Below, piece after piece: positions 7,393 to 15,691 of a DNA stretch of 64,000 bases. Made by a program: the position numbers and the translations under genes. Origin of the DNA: Thermanaeromonas toyohensis ToBE (GTDB taxonomy: Bacteria; Bacillota; DSM-521; Neomoorellales; Neomoorellaceae); NCBI RefSeq assembly GCF_900176005.1, contig NZ_LT838272.1, positions 1,073,587 through 1,137,586 on the forward strand, in the 5' to 3' direction. Within the stretch, counting starts at the first letter, position 1; every line of letters begins with the position of its first letter. The notes beneath the pieces are model-generated. The model made no database searches and had not been told where the DNA came from. It was given only the letters and a program-made list of their open reading frames with translations.

Positions 7393-9384
7393 ATGGTATT
7401 AACTGCCCGTACTCAGAAGCTACTAAATATCCTTATGGAAGCTGAAAAGCCCCTGACCATTAGCTATCTAGCTCACTGCCTAGCGGTTAGCCCGCGCACC
7501 ATCAGGTATGACTTAGATAGGCTCAGATATTGGGTTAAAGAGCGTGGGATGAAACTGGAGTGTCGGCCGCGGGTGGGTGTGTGGCTAGAGGGGAAAGAAA
7601 TTATTGGGGGAGAAGGAAAGTTTTTGCCTTTACCAGAATTAGGCACTTATGTATTTTCACCCGATGAAAGGTGGAAGGCTATTCTAGCCCTGCTTTTAAG
7701 AAGCGAAAAGCCCGTTACTGCTCATAAACTGGCTTCTGAGTTGCAGGTGAGCCGCACCACCATTCTTAAAGATTTGGAGACGGTAGAAGAATGGCTGAGA
7801 TATCGCGGGCTTGAACTAGTGCGTAAACCCAAATTGGGCTTCCAGGTTTTGGGGGAAGAGATGAAATGGAGGCAGGCAGTAGCCGATCTCTTAGCTGCGG
7901 CGGCTGATGAAAATCAGTTATATAGTTATCTACAGGAGCTGTCTCCAAAATCTCCGAGCAAGCAGCCCAGAAGCTTTCTAGAAAAAATATGTTCCCTGAT
8001 TTCAAAACAGGAGATCAAGGAGCTAGAAGTTATAGTTCAAGAAACAATTAACGATCTCAACTATACTGTGGCTGAGGGCAATTTTTATGGTCTTTTACTA
8101 CATTTGGCAGTAGCCTTGCAGCGTATAAAGCAAGGAAAAAATGTATTTATATCTTCTGAACAGCTTGAGCAATTAAGGGCGCTGGACGAATTCCGAGTAG
8201 CGTATAAGCTTGCTGAGAGGCTAGAACGGACTTACGGCGTTAAAATCCCTGAAGGTGAAATAGGCAATATTACCCTGCACTTTATGGGGGCCAAGATGCG
8301 GCAGGGTAGTCCAGTGCAAACCTTTGCCGGAGTGGAACCTTATCTTCTCGAGATAGTTCAGGAATTCGTCCGGCATACAGGTGCTGTCTTAGGGTTTAAC
8401 TTTTTCGAGGATAAAGAGTTGATTATAGCTTTAGCCCTGCACTTCAGGGTGACGTTCCACAAGTTAAGATGGGGTTTGAGCCTGCGTAATCCCCTTTTAC
8501 AAGAGATCAAGGAGAAATATCCGCAAATTTTCTTTGCTGCCCGGCAGGCCGCTCGACGGCTGGAGGAAAAATGTCAGGTTGGAATACCGGAAGATGAGAT
8601 CGGGTATCTGGCAGTGCACCTGGCAGCCTCTATTGAAAGGCAGACTTCTAGGGAAATCCGTTATAAAGCCCTTCTAGTCTGTGGGAGTGGAATAGGTACT
8701 GCTCAATTGTTGTTGACCATATTGCGCAAGCGTTTGCCTGAGCTGGAAATTGTGGGTCTGGGTTCAGTATTAGAGCTTCCTGAACTTCTTAAGGGAAGTC
8801 AGGTGGATTATGTTATCACTACTGTTCCCCTGGAATTAAAGAATTTTCCAGTTATCCAGGTAAATCCCCTCTTGCAGGAAGAAGATATTTTGTATTTACG
8901 CCGGAAGCTTTTGGAATCGCCCCACAAAGGAGGACCTCCGTTAATGCTAAAAGATGTTCTAACCGAGGAGACAATTTCCCTGGACGTGGAGGTGAAGGAC
9001 TGGGAGGAGGCTGTACGGGCAGCGGGAAGATTGCTTGTTAGAAAGGGGGTGGTGGAGGAACGGTATGTAGAGAGCATGGTGCGCACAGTTAAAGAATTGG
9101 GCCCGTATATTGTAATCGCGCCGGGGATAGCTATGCCCCATGCACGACCGGAAGATGGAGTTAAACAAGTGGGCTTAAGCCTGGTGCGCCTAAGACCCCC
9201 AGTCGATTTCGGAAATAAAGCTAATGACCCCGTTGATATAGTTATAGCTATTGCAGGTGTAGATCGCTCTTCGCACCTGCAGATTTTGGCGCAGTTAAGC
9301 AAGGTTTTAAGCGATAAAGATAAGCTTCATGTCTTACGTCGCGCCAGGTCCGCCAAGGAAATTATCGAAGAGGTGAAACCATGA
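7393..9384 (+). CDS. PRD-containing transcriptional regulator with EIIB-like and EIIA domains (MtlR/LicR type)
   Basis: About 663 residues. Order: HTH (about 5-60), second HTH (about 85-145), PRD1 (about 185-290, His in LLHLAVALQRI and ITLHFMGAK), PRD2 (about 300-410, His in ALHFRVTFHKL and LAVHLAAS), EIIB-like domain (about 425-510, Cys in VCGSGIGTA) and EIIA of the mannitol/fructose fold (about 520-660, His in GIAMPHARP). Such regulators sense PTS phosphorylation state and activate their own sugar operon. No separate EIIA gene exists here, so this domain may also feed the transporter. The start is uncertain: ATG 7393 and TTG 7366 are in frame and neither has a good ribosome site. It overlaps the next gene by 4 bases. 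Confidence 0.88.
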   Translation: MVLTARTQKLLNILMEAEKPLTISYLAHCLAVSPRTIRYDLDRLRYWVKERGMKLECRPRVGVWLEGKEIIGGEGKFLPLPELGTYVFSPDERWKAILALLLRSEKPVTAHKLASELQVSRTTILKDLETVEEWLRYRGLELVRKPKLGFQVLGEEMKWRQAVADLLAAAADENQLYSYLQELSPKSPSKQPRSFLEKICSLISKQEIKELEVIVQETINDLNYTVAEGNFYGLLLHLAVALQRIKQGKNVFISSEQLEQLRALDEFRVAYKLAERLERTYGVKIPEGEIGNITLHFMGAKMRQGSPVQTFAGVEPYLLEIVQEFVRHTGAVLGFNFFEDKELIIALALHFRVTFHKLRWGLSLRNPLLQEIKEKYPQIFFAARQAARRLEEKCQVGIPEDEIGYLAVHLAASIERQTSREIRYKALLVCGSGIGTAQLLLTILRKRLPELEIVGLGSVLELPELLKGSQVDYVITTVPLELKNFPVIQVNPLLQEEDILYLRRKLLESPHKGGPPLMLKDVLTEETISLDVEVKDWEEAVRAAGRLLVRKGVVEERYVESMVRTVKELGPYIVIAPGIAMPHARPEDGVKQVGLSLVRLRPPVDFGNKANDPVDIVIAIAGVDRSSHLQILAQLSKVLSDKDKLHVLRRARSAKEIIEEVKP

Positions 9385-9656
9385 AAATATTGGCCGTTTG
9401 CGGTATGGGGTTGGGTAGCAGCCTGATTTTACGGCTGGGAATAGAGGGAGCCCTCAGAGATTTAGGGATAGAAGGGGAGGTGGAAGTAGCGGATATTGGG
9501 ACGGCAAAATCAGTACCCTGTGACCTGATCGTTACTTCCGAGCAGCTAGCAGAACTTTTAACTGCTACTGGCAAACCTATTGTAGTTATCCACAATTATT
9601 TAGATAAGGAGGAGATGCGGGAAAAATTAGAAGCTGCACTTAAAGGTAAAGGGTAA
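9381..9656 (+). CDS. ulaB: PTS EIIB component, ascorbate (Ula/Sga) type
   Basis: A 91-residue phosphocarrier. The N-terminal CGMGLGSS loop carries the phosphorylated cysteine (C8), as in the SgaB/lactose-type EIIB fold. It passes phosphate from EIIA to the sugar entering through EIIC. ATG overlaps the regulator stop (ATGA), and a permease of the matching family follows. The family points to L-ascorbate or a related sugar acid, but substrate cannot be read from sequence. Confidence 0.85.
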   Translation: MKILAVCGMGLGSSLILRLGIEGALRDLGIEGEVEVADIGTAKSVPCDLIVTSEQLAELLTATGKPIVVIHNYLDKEEMREKLEAALKGKG

Positions 9657-9717
9657 AATGGCAAGAAGAACTTAGGAATGAATTAAAGAAATTTGGTAAA
9701 GGAGGGAATTAGACTTT

Positions 9718-11091
9718 ATGAATTTTATTATAAGCTTTGTAAACGATGTTTTAGCGGTTCCTGCTGTACTTGTGGGCCTTGCAGCATTGGTAGGCCTTGT
9801 GGCCCAGCGAAAATCATTTCCCGAAGTATTAACGGGTACTACTAAATCAATTCTCGGTTTCTTAATATTGGTCGCCGGAGCCACTACACTTGTGGGGAGC
9901 CTAAATAAGTTAGGACCGCTTTTGGAACAGGGATTTGCTGTTAAAGGAGTGGTGCCTAATAACGAGGCAGTAGTGGCCATTGCTCAAAAAACGTTGGGTA
10001 GCGAGACTGCCTTAATTATGGTGTTTGGCTTTATTGCTAATATACTTTATGCTCGGTTTACCCCTTTTAAATTTATCTTCTTAACTGGCCATCATACCTT
10101 TTACATGGCAGCCTTGCTTTCTGCGGTACTCGGTACAGCCGGTCTGTCTGGTGCTTCCTTAGTAATAATAGGTTCTCTGATTCTGGGTGCTCTTATGGTT
10201 CTTATGCCTGCTTTGGCTAGTCGTTATATGGATCAAGTTACTAATAATAGCGGTATAGCACTAGGACATTTTGGTACTCTAGGGTATTGGCTTTCAGGAT
10301 TAATTGGTAGTAAGGTTGGTAATAAAGAAGATTCTATTGAAAATTATAAGCTACCTAAAACTCTCTCCTTTTTTCGCGATTCCTTGGTCTCTACTTCGCT
10401 AGTAATGTTTATTATCTTCCTAATTGCCGCCCTGGCTGCAGGGAATGAGCAGGTCCTTAAGCTTTCCGGCGGTCAAAATTTGCTAGTGTTTACCCTCCTC
10501 CAGGCTTTAACCTTCGCTGCTGGAGTAGCAGTTATCCTCCAAGGGGTGCGGATGATTATTGGCGAGATCGTACCCGCCTTCCAGGGAATTGCCCAGAAGA
10601 TTGTGCCAGAGGCCAAGCCGGCCCTGGACTGCCCGGTTACTTTTCCCTATGCTCCTACTGCAGTATTGGTGGGTTTCTTGTGTTCCTTTGCTGGCGGGCT
10701 AATTAGCATGTTGGCTCTAGGCAGCCTCGGGATGGCAGTTATTGTTCCGGGCTTGGTACCCCACTTTTTCGTAGGAGGTACGGCGGGCGTCTTTGGTAAC
10801 GCTACCGGTGGAAAGCGGGGTTGCATACTTGGCTCCTTTGTAAATGGCATTCTAATCAGCTTTGGAGCTGCTTTCCTGTTACCGATGTTGGGCGCTTTGG
10901 GATTTGAAAATACTACCTTTGGTGATTCTGACTTCCAGTGGGTGGGTATAGTTATCGGCGCGGTGGGTAAATCCTTTAAGGGTAATGCGGTAGCTATTGC
11001 GGTTACCCTCATCGCTTTACTGGCTTTGGTCATGATAGTAGGTAGTTTAATAACCCAAAGGCGGCGGGCCGATGTCAGCAGGGAAGTTTAG
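9718..11091 (+). CDS. ulaA: PTS EIIC permease, ascorbate (Ula/Sga) type
   Basis: A 457-residue polytopic membrane protein of the UlaA/SgaT family, with about 10-11 hydrophobic segments across its length and Gly-rich loops such as PHFFVGGTAGVFGNATGG (about 350-367). It carries the sugar-binding and transport path, with phosphate supplied by the neighbouring EIIB. ATG 9718 follows AAAGGAGGG. Within the operon it stands 61 bases after EIIB and about 95 bases before HPr; that second gap contains an 11-bp hairpin. Confidence 0.88.
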   Translation: MNFIISFVNDVLAVPAVLVGLAALVGLVAQRKSFPEVLTGTTKSILGFLILVAGATTLVGSLNKLGPLLEQGFAVKGVVPNNEAVVAIAQKTLGSETALIMVFGFIANILYARFTPFKFIFLTGHHTFYMAALLSAVLGTAGLSGASLVIIGSLILGALMVLMPALASRYMDQVTNNSGIALGHFGTLGYWLSGLIGSKVGNKEDSIENYKLPKTLSFFRDSLVSTSLVMFIIFLIAALAAGNEQVLKLSGGQNLLVFTLLQALTFAAGVAVILQGVRMIIGEIVPAFQGIAQKIVPEAKPALDCPVTFPYAPTAVLVGFLCSFAGGLISMLALGSLGMAVIVPGLVPHFFVGGTAGVFGNATGGKRGCILGSFVNGILISFGAAFLLPMLGALGFENTTFGDSDFQWVGIVIGAVGKSFKGNAVAIAVTLIALLALVMIVGSLITQRRRADVSREV

Positions 11092-11105
11092 GGTTTTGGA
11101 CCGTA

Positions 11106-11137
11106 GGGAAGACCCTGCTCTTAACTAGGGTCTTCCC
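11106..11137 (+). terminator. Perfect 11-bp hairpin between EIIC and HPr genes
   Basis: GGGAAGACCCT (11106-11116) pairs with AGGGTCTTCCC (11127-11137) around a 10-base loop. No T-run follows, so it is more likely an mRNA-stability or partial-attenuation hairpin than a full terminator. Two CGCCTAAA copies follow it. Confidence 0.4.
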
Positions 11138-11186
11138 CTCGCCTAAACTTCGCCTAAATATTTTAAGTGTGGAGGTAGACACGAGC

Positions 11187-11465
11187 TTGGTTTATAAGCA
11201 GGTTGTTATAGCTAATGAGGCCGGCCTGCATGCGCGACCGGCTGTTCTTTTTGTCCAAGAGGCCCAAAAATTTAAGAGTAAGATCACCGTGCATAAAGGA
11301 GACAAGCAAGCAGATGCTAAGAGCATTTTAGGGGTCATGAGCCTTGCAGTTACTAAGGGGACCTCAATATTAATTGTAGCTGAAGGAGAAGATGAGAAGG
11401 AAGCGGTTGAGTGTCTTGTAAACCTTATCAACAATAAATTCGGAGAAGGTAGTAACGATGTTTAA
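11187..11465 (+). CDS. HPr-family phosphocarrier protein
   Basis: A 92-residue HPr. With the TTG start at 11187, served by GGAGGT at 11171-11176, the phosphorylated histidine in GLHARPA falls at H15 and the regulatory serine in DAKSILG at S46, exactly the canonical numbering; this decides the start. HPr takes phosphate from Enzyme I and passes it to EIIA. It sits inside the ascorbate-type PTS operon and so may be dedicated to it. The gene overlaps the start of a ptsI remnant. Confidence 0.9.
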   Translation: MVYKQVVIANEAGLHARPAVLFVQEAQKFKSKITVHKGDKQADAKSILGVMSLAVTKGTSILIVAEGEDEKEAVECLVNLINNKFGEGSNDV

Positions 11466-11553
11466 AGGGTTACCCATTTCGTTGGGGATAGGTATAGGCA
11501 AGATCTGTTGGTTACGCGAAGCTCAGGGCATTTATTGCAATAAGTTAAGGTAG
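11458..11553 (+). pseudogene. ptsI: 5' stump of ptsI (Enzyme I)
   Basis: An ATG overlapping the HPr stop opens a 31-codon frame. Its first residues, MFKGLPISLGIGIGKICWL, match the start of PTS Enzyme I (usual pattern KGI.ASPGIAIGK). The frame ends at TAG 11551, and the following bases hold stops in every frame. The remaining ~540 codons of a normal ptsI are gone. HPr-ptsI overlap is the usual arrangement, so this is decay rather than chance. An ISL3 element lies 62 bases downstream and may be linked to the loss. Confidence 0.65.
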
Positions 11554-11606
11554 TGATAACCCGTTAGGCATAGGGTTGGGCGCTGGGGTAATCTATGGTA
11601 AGAACC

Positions 11607-11615
11607 ATTAGTTTG
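11607..11615. repeat. Target-site duplication, left copy (ISL3)
   Basis: ATTAGTTTG here is repeated at 13008-13016 on the other side of the element. ISL3 elements usually duplicate 8 bp, so one of the nine bases may be chance. Confidence 0.8.
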
Positions 11616-13007
11616 GGCTCTATGTCAATAGTTGTGGGATCAGATTTTGGGGGCAACATCCTAGGAAGATTTTTTTGATGAAATGAATGCGATTTCTGAA
11701 GCCGAAACTTAAGCGTTTAAGCATTTTGCTTAAGGTATTTTTACCTTCTATATAGCCATTAGTGTACCGGCGACCTTGCTGGGTATATCTTACCAGGTTT
11801 AATATTTCTGACCTCCAAGACTTGATAGTACGGGCCCATATCCGTCCCTCTGCATTTTCAGCGCATTCTGCATTTATAAACCAACGGCTCAAAGCAGCTT
11901 TTGCCTCTTCTACCCGGTCCATCCTTAGAATTTGCCTTAAGTCTTCCTTTAGCTGGTATAATTCATAGAGGGACGGGTATTTATCTTTAATTTTTCTAAT
12001 GCCTCTTGCTGTCTGGGAGTAAGTCTCTCTTTAGCTTTAATCAAAGGAAACCGGGGTATCTTCTCTTTGCTCGCTTCTTGCTCTATCCTCCTTGCCTCAT
12101 CTAAACGACGGTTAGCATCCTGGATCACATGAAAAGGGTCTACTATTATCTTGGCTGAAGGAAATATTGCTTTGATTAACTTACGCCAAGAGTCTTTCAT
12201 GTCAATTACTACCGCCTCTACTTTGACCCCAGCTTTCTTGAGCTCTTCTAGGTAAGCCTTTATAGTTGCCGTCCTCACATCCTCTAAAATAGTCAAAGGC
12301 CTCTTGTCCGGTTCCAACCTCCCTACCATGCATACAAAATCGTTCCCAGTAAAGGATAGCTCATCTAAGGTTAACACTATAGGTTCTTGAGTATCATCAA
12401 AAGGAAGATTAGGCTGGACATACTTGTCCACTAATCTTATAACCCTAGTGGGGGTAAGGTTTAACATTTGAGCCGCATAAGTAAAGCTCATCCTCTGGGC
12501 ATAATAAACTACTGTCTGCACCCCTAATTTTGTAAATCTGGCCCAGGGGTTGGTACCCGGAGGACGAAGGGTATAAGTCTTACCACAACGGTAACACTTA
12601 TACCGTACGGGAACCCAGGACAGAATAACCCATCTCCCATATAAGAAAGCATGATGAATTCTTCTTTCTTTTGGCTTCTGGTTTTCCTTTAAGAAGCCAT
12701 GCCTGTGTAATTTGCCTTCGTTGCATACAGGACATACCTCTGGAGGGTCTACGGTTACCTTTAACACAATATCTCCTGGGTCTTGGGGTTCTTCTAAAAT
12801 GGGCTGTAGTATTTTCTCAAAATTCTCTTGCTCTTCGAGGGTGAACGTGTTAATCTTGTGCATGGGGGCACTCCTTTCTTGAAGGGGTTTGTGTTTGCTA
12901 ACATTCAATTTGGATGTGCCCCCGTCCTTTTCCTCCTACAACCAAAATCTACCTTCCCACTCGCTTAATCCCATCTACCCCTATCCCACACTTTTTATTA
13001 TAGAGCC
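11616..13007 (-). mobile_element. ISL3-family insertion sequence, 1392 bp
   Basis: The ends are clear. The left end begins GGCTCTAT and the right end, read inward, begins the same. In both, a second conserved block TGTGGGAT lies nine bases later, giving 25-bp imperfect terminal repeats (11616-11640 and 12983-13007). GGCTCT-type termini are typical of ISL3. Direct repeats ATTAGTTTG flank it. The single transposase gene reads leftwards and is frameshifted, so the copy is probably immobile unless helped in trans. Confidence 0.85.
11620..12863 (-). pseudogene. ISL3-family transposase, frameshifted
   Basis: Two reading frames together give a full-length (about 414-residue) ISL3 DDE transposase. 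The N-terminal part (12863 to 11949) has the CPVCNEGKLHRHG...CYRCGKTY zinc finger, an HTH, and catalytic acidic positions in LTLDELSF and KIIVDPFHVIQ. The C-terminal part (to 11620) has YIEGKNTLSKMLKR with the final Glu. The frames join near 11978-11990, where one base has been lost in an A/T-rich run; no slippery heptamer is seen. ATG 12863 has AAAGGAG upstream. A sequencing error in the homopolymer run is the main alternative. Confidence 0.8.
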
Positions 13008-13016
13008 ATTAGTTTG
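13008..13016. repeat. Target-site duplication, right copy (ISL3)
   Basis: ATTAGTTTG, matching 11607-11615. It abuts the -35 element of the next promoter, so the insertion landed just upstream of that promoter without breaking it. Confidence 0.8.
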
Positions 13017-13045
13017 TTGACAGTCCGTAGAAAGGCGACTATAAT
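13017..13045 (+). promoter_or_regulatory. Consensus sigma-A promoter
   Basis: TTGACA (13017-13022), exactly 17 bases, then TATAAT (13040-13045): a perfect match to consensus. Transcription should start near 13052 and run through the structured leader to the methyltransferase gene at 13208. Confidence 0.85.
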
Positions 13046-13116
13046 TTTCCGTAGAGGTTTTATTGCACCTTAAGGAATAAGTAGGTTTAAATATGGCATA
13101 GACGAGTTAAAAAATG

Positions 13117-13180
13117 AAGGCCACGGAGGCTCGAAATTTCCTTCCACGGAAGGGAAGGAAAATGGTTTCGTGGCTTTTTT
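13117..13180 (+). promoter_or_regulatory. Structured leader ending in an intrinsic terminator (attenuator candidate)
   Basis: An outer stem GCCACG (13120-13125) with CGTGGC (13169-13174) runs into six T residues. Inside it TTTCCTTCC (13137-13145) pairs with GGAAGGAAA (13153-13161). The terminator lies between a strong promoter and the gene it serves, so read-through must be controlled. The nested shape, with GGAGGC and GGAAAATGG in the joins, is loosely like the Moco/Tuco riboswitch, and the downstream fmdE family has molybdenum/tungsten links. The class assignment is speculative; the attenuator reading is firmer. Confidence 0.5.
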
Positions 13181-13207
13181 ATTTATTTTCCAAGAGACTG
13201 ATGGGGT

Positions 13208-13813
13208 GTGATTTTGGTGGTTATGGCTCACCGTGAATATTTTAATCAAAAAGCAGCAGAGTGGGATAGCTTATTATCCGAGGAAACAATACAGTGCTTA
13301 AAAACAATCATAAGGGAACTTGCCATTAAACCCGGCAGCATCATTTTGGACGTGGGCACCGGTACGGGGGTTTTGTTGCCTTTTCTTGTGGAAGCAACAG
13401 GTCAAGACGGTAAAGTAGTAGCGCTAGACATTGCCGAAGAAATGCTAGCCAGAGCTAAAGCAAAAAACATACATAATGTAGATTATGTTTTGGGAGATAT
13501 AACCTGTACGCCCTTTGACGAGAATACCTTTGATGAGGTTATCTGCAATTCCTGTTTTCCCCACGTCCTCGATAAACCTCGGGCGCTTAGAGAAATGGCC
13601 CGCCTTTTAAAACCGGGCGGGAGGCTAGTTATTTGTCACCCTATGAGTCGGGAGGCGGTGAATGAGCTGCACAGGTCAATAGGCGGGGTGGTGGGCAACG
13701 ATCTCCTTCCCGATGATGAGGAGATGCAAAGCTTATGCAGGCAGGCTGGCCTGGTACAGGTGAATATTACTAATACCCACGAAAAATATATCCTTACTGC
13801 CCGGAAGCCATAA
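13208..13813 (+). CDS. Class I SAM-dependent methyltransferase
   Basis: A 201-residue methyltransferase of the UbiE/Methyltransf_11 type. Motif I is ILDVGTGTGVLLPF (about 48-61), an acidic residue follows in VVALDIAEEML, and DEVICNSCFPHV marks the post-II region. The substrate is not predictable. The paired FmdE-family gene 36 bases downstream suggests a shared, possibly metal- or cofactor-linked role. The start could be GTG 13208 or ATG 13223; GGTGG precedes the latter. Expression is probably governed by the upstream attenuator. Confidence 0.8.
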   Translation: MILVVMAHREYFNQKAAEWDSLLSEETIQCLKTIIRELAIKPGSIILDVGTGTGVLLPFLVEATGQDGKVVALDIAEEMLARAKAKNIHNVDYVLGDITCTPFDENTFDEVICNSCFPHVLDKPRALREMARLLKPGGRLVICHPMSREAVNELHRSIGGVVGNDLLPDDEEMQSLCRQAGLVQVNITNTHEKYILTARKP

Positions 13814-13849
13814 TAAGATTTTGATTTCGGAAAAGAGGATGATTTTTTT

Positions 13850-14836
13850 ATGAACCTCCGGGAGATTTTATCCAAAATCGAAAAAGAGGAGATCATTGTA
13901 ATCTGGGAAGAGGTAGCAGTTCAATTTGATAATTTGCAGCAAACGCCATTAGGTTTTCAATGGCGCGGCGAACATTATGAGGTTTTAGAGCCCCTTTTAG
14001 TATTTAAAAGCTCTGGAGGTTACTTACATTATCTTTTACTGACCAGTGGGGGCGTCTTTTGCCTGACTTTGGTACGCGATAGAGGAGATCTTCCCTTGAG
14101 TGAAAGTAGGTGGGTCCTGAGGTACCGGGTAAAAGATGATGCCCCACCCAAGAAGTCCAACGAATCTGTTCCTTTACTTGGCGGTTCTCCGAAAGCAGCT
14201 TTTTCCCTTCTCCAGGGGATAAGCAAGTCGATGCTGGTACCCCTCCCGTTATTAAACGTGGTTTATTATCACGGGCATCTTTGCCCTGAATTGGCTATAG
14301 GTTACCGTGCTGGGTTAGTTGCTCAGCAGGAATTGGGTCTTTCCCGGGAGAACGCGTATAACTTTTTTGTTCTAGCTGAAAATATGACTTCGGCCATTGA
14401 TGCTCTTCAGTTTATGACAGGCTGTACCATTGGAAACCAGAACTTTTTTGTTTATGATCTGGGTAAACATGTTTATTACTTCGGTCGTTTTTCCAGTACC
14501 TTTGATGCTCAGGAAGTTTTACGGGTAGCCCTGATAAATCCTGTTATTGATCTTAAGTATAAAGGTGAAGTTGAAAAGAAAATTGTAGCCGGCCGGGCTA
14601 GTGCAACTGAGCTAAAAGAGTACCAGAAGGCTATTGACGATGCTGTGCAGGAGATATTGAGCCTTCCTGAGGAGGATTTATTTTCTAAATCAAAGGTTTC
14701 TCTACGGCTGCCCCAGGTAACTAGCCGCCACAATTACACTAAATGTTCGTGCTGTGGTGAGGTGGTGGCAGTGGAAAAAAGCATTATGGGGGAAAACAAG
14801 TTTTTATGCCAGGTTTGTGCAGCTAAAACAATTTAG
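13850..14836 (+). CDS. FmdE-family protein with extra N-terminal domain and C-terminal zinc ribbon
   Basis: A 328-residue protein. The FmdE core spans about 125-270, beginning with YYHGHLCPELAIGYRAG; the HGHxCP motif with MTGCTIGN is the family signature. A four-Cys ribbon (CSCCGE and FLCQVCA, about 302-325) ends the protein. The first ~115 residues are an added domain I cannot assign. FmdE was named for a gene in molybdenum formylmethanofuran dehydrogenase operons and is often found near Mo/W enzymes, but its activity is not established. ATG 13850 has a weak upstream purine stretch. Confidence 0.8.
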   Translation: MNLREILSKIEKEEIIVIWEEVAVQFDNLQQTPLGFQWRGEHYEVLEPLLVFKSSGGYLHYLLLTSGGVFCLTLVRDRGDLPLSESRWVLRYRVKDDAPPKKSNESVPLLGGSPKAAFSLLQGISKSMLVPLPLLNVVYYHGHLCPELAIGYRAGLVAQQELGLSRENAYNFFVLAENMTSAIDALQFMTGCTIGNQNFFVYDLGKHVYYFGRFSSTFDAQEVLRVALINPVIDLKYKGEVEKKIVAGRASATELKEYQKAIDDAVQEILSLPEEDLFSKSKVSLRLPQVTSRHNYTKCSCCGEVVAVEKSIMGENKFLCQVCAAKTI

Positions 14837-14889
14837 GGATTATTTCTTGGGTTTTGGTTTACTTTTTTATGTTAAAAGCGGGAAAATCC

Positions 14890-14918
14890 TTGACATATGC
14901 AGAAGAGTAATATAGATT
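14890..14918 (+). promoter_or_regulatory. Promoter of the pyr operon
   Basis: TTGACA (14890-14895), 17 bases, then TAGATT (14913-14918). A transcript starting near 14925 would carry the first PyrR attenuator. Confidence 0.6.
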
Positions 14919-14933
14919 ATAGTAAGCAGGTAT

Positions 14934-15684
<751 letters not shown>

Positions 15685-15691
15685 AATTTAT

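Noticed and set aside
8808-9302. 164-codon antisense frame over the PRD regulator
   Set aside because: Shadow of a clear coding frame with conserved EIIB and EIIA domains.
11978-11990. Programmed frameshift in the ISL3 transposase
   Set aside because: No X-XXY-YYZ heptamer in the zero frame and ISL3 elements are not known to use frameshifting, so single-base loss is preferred.
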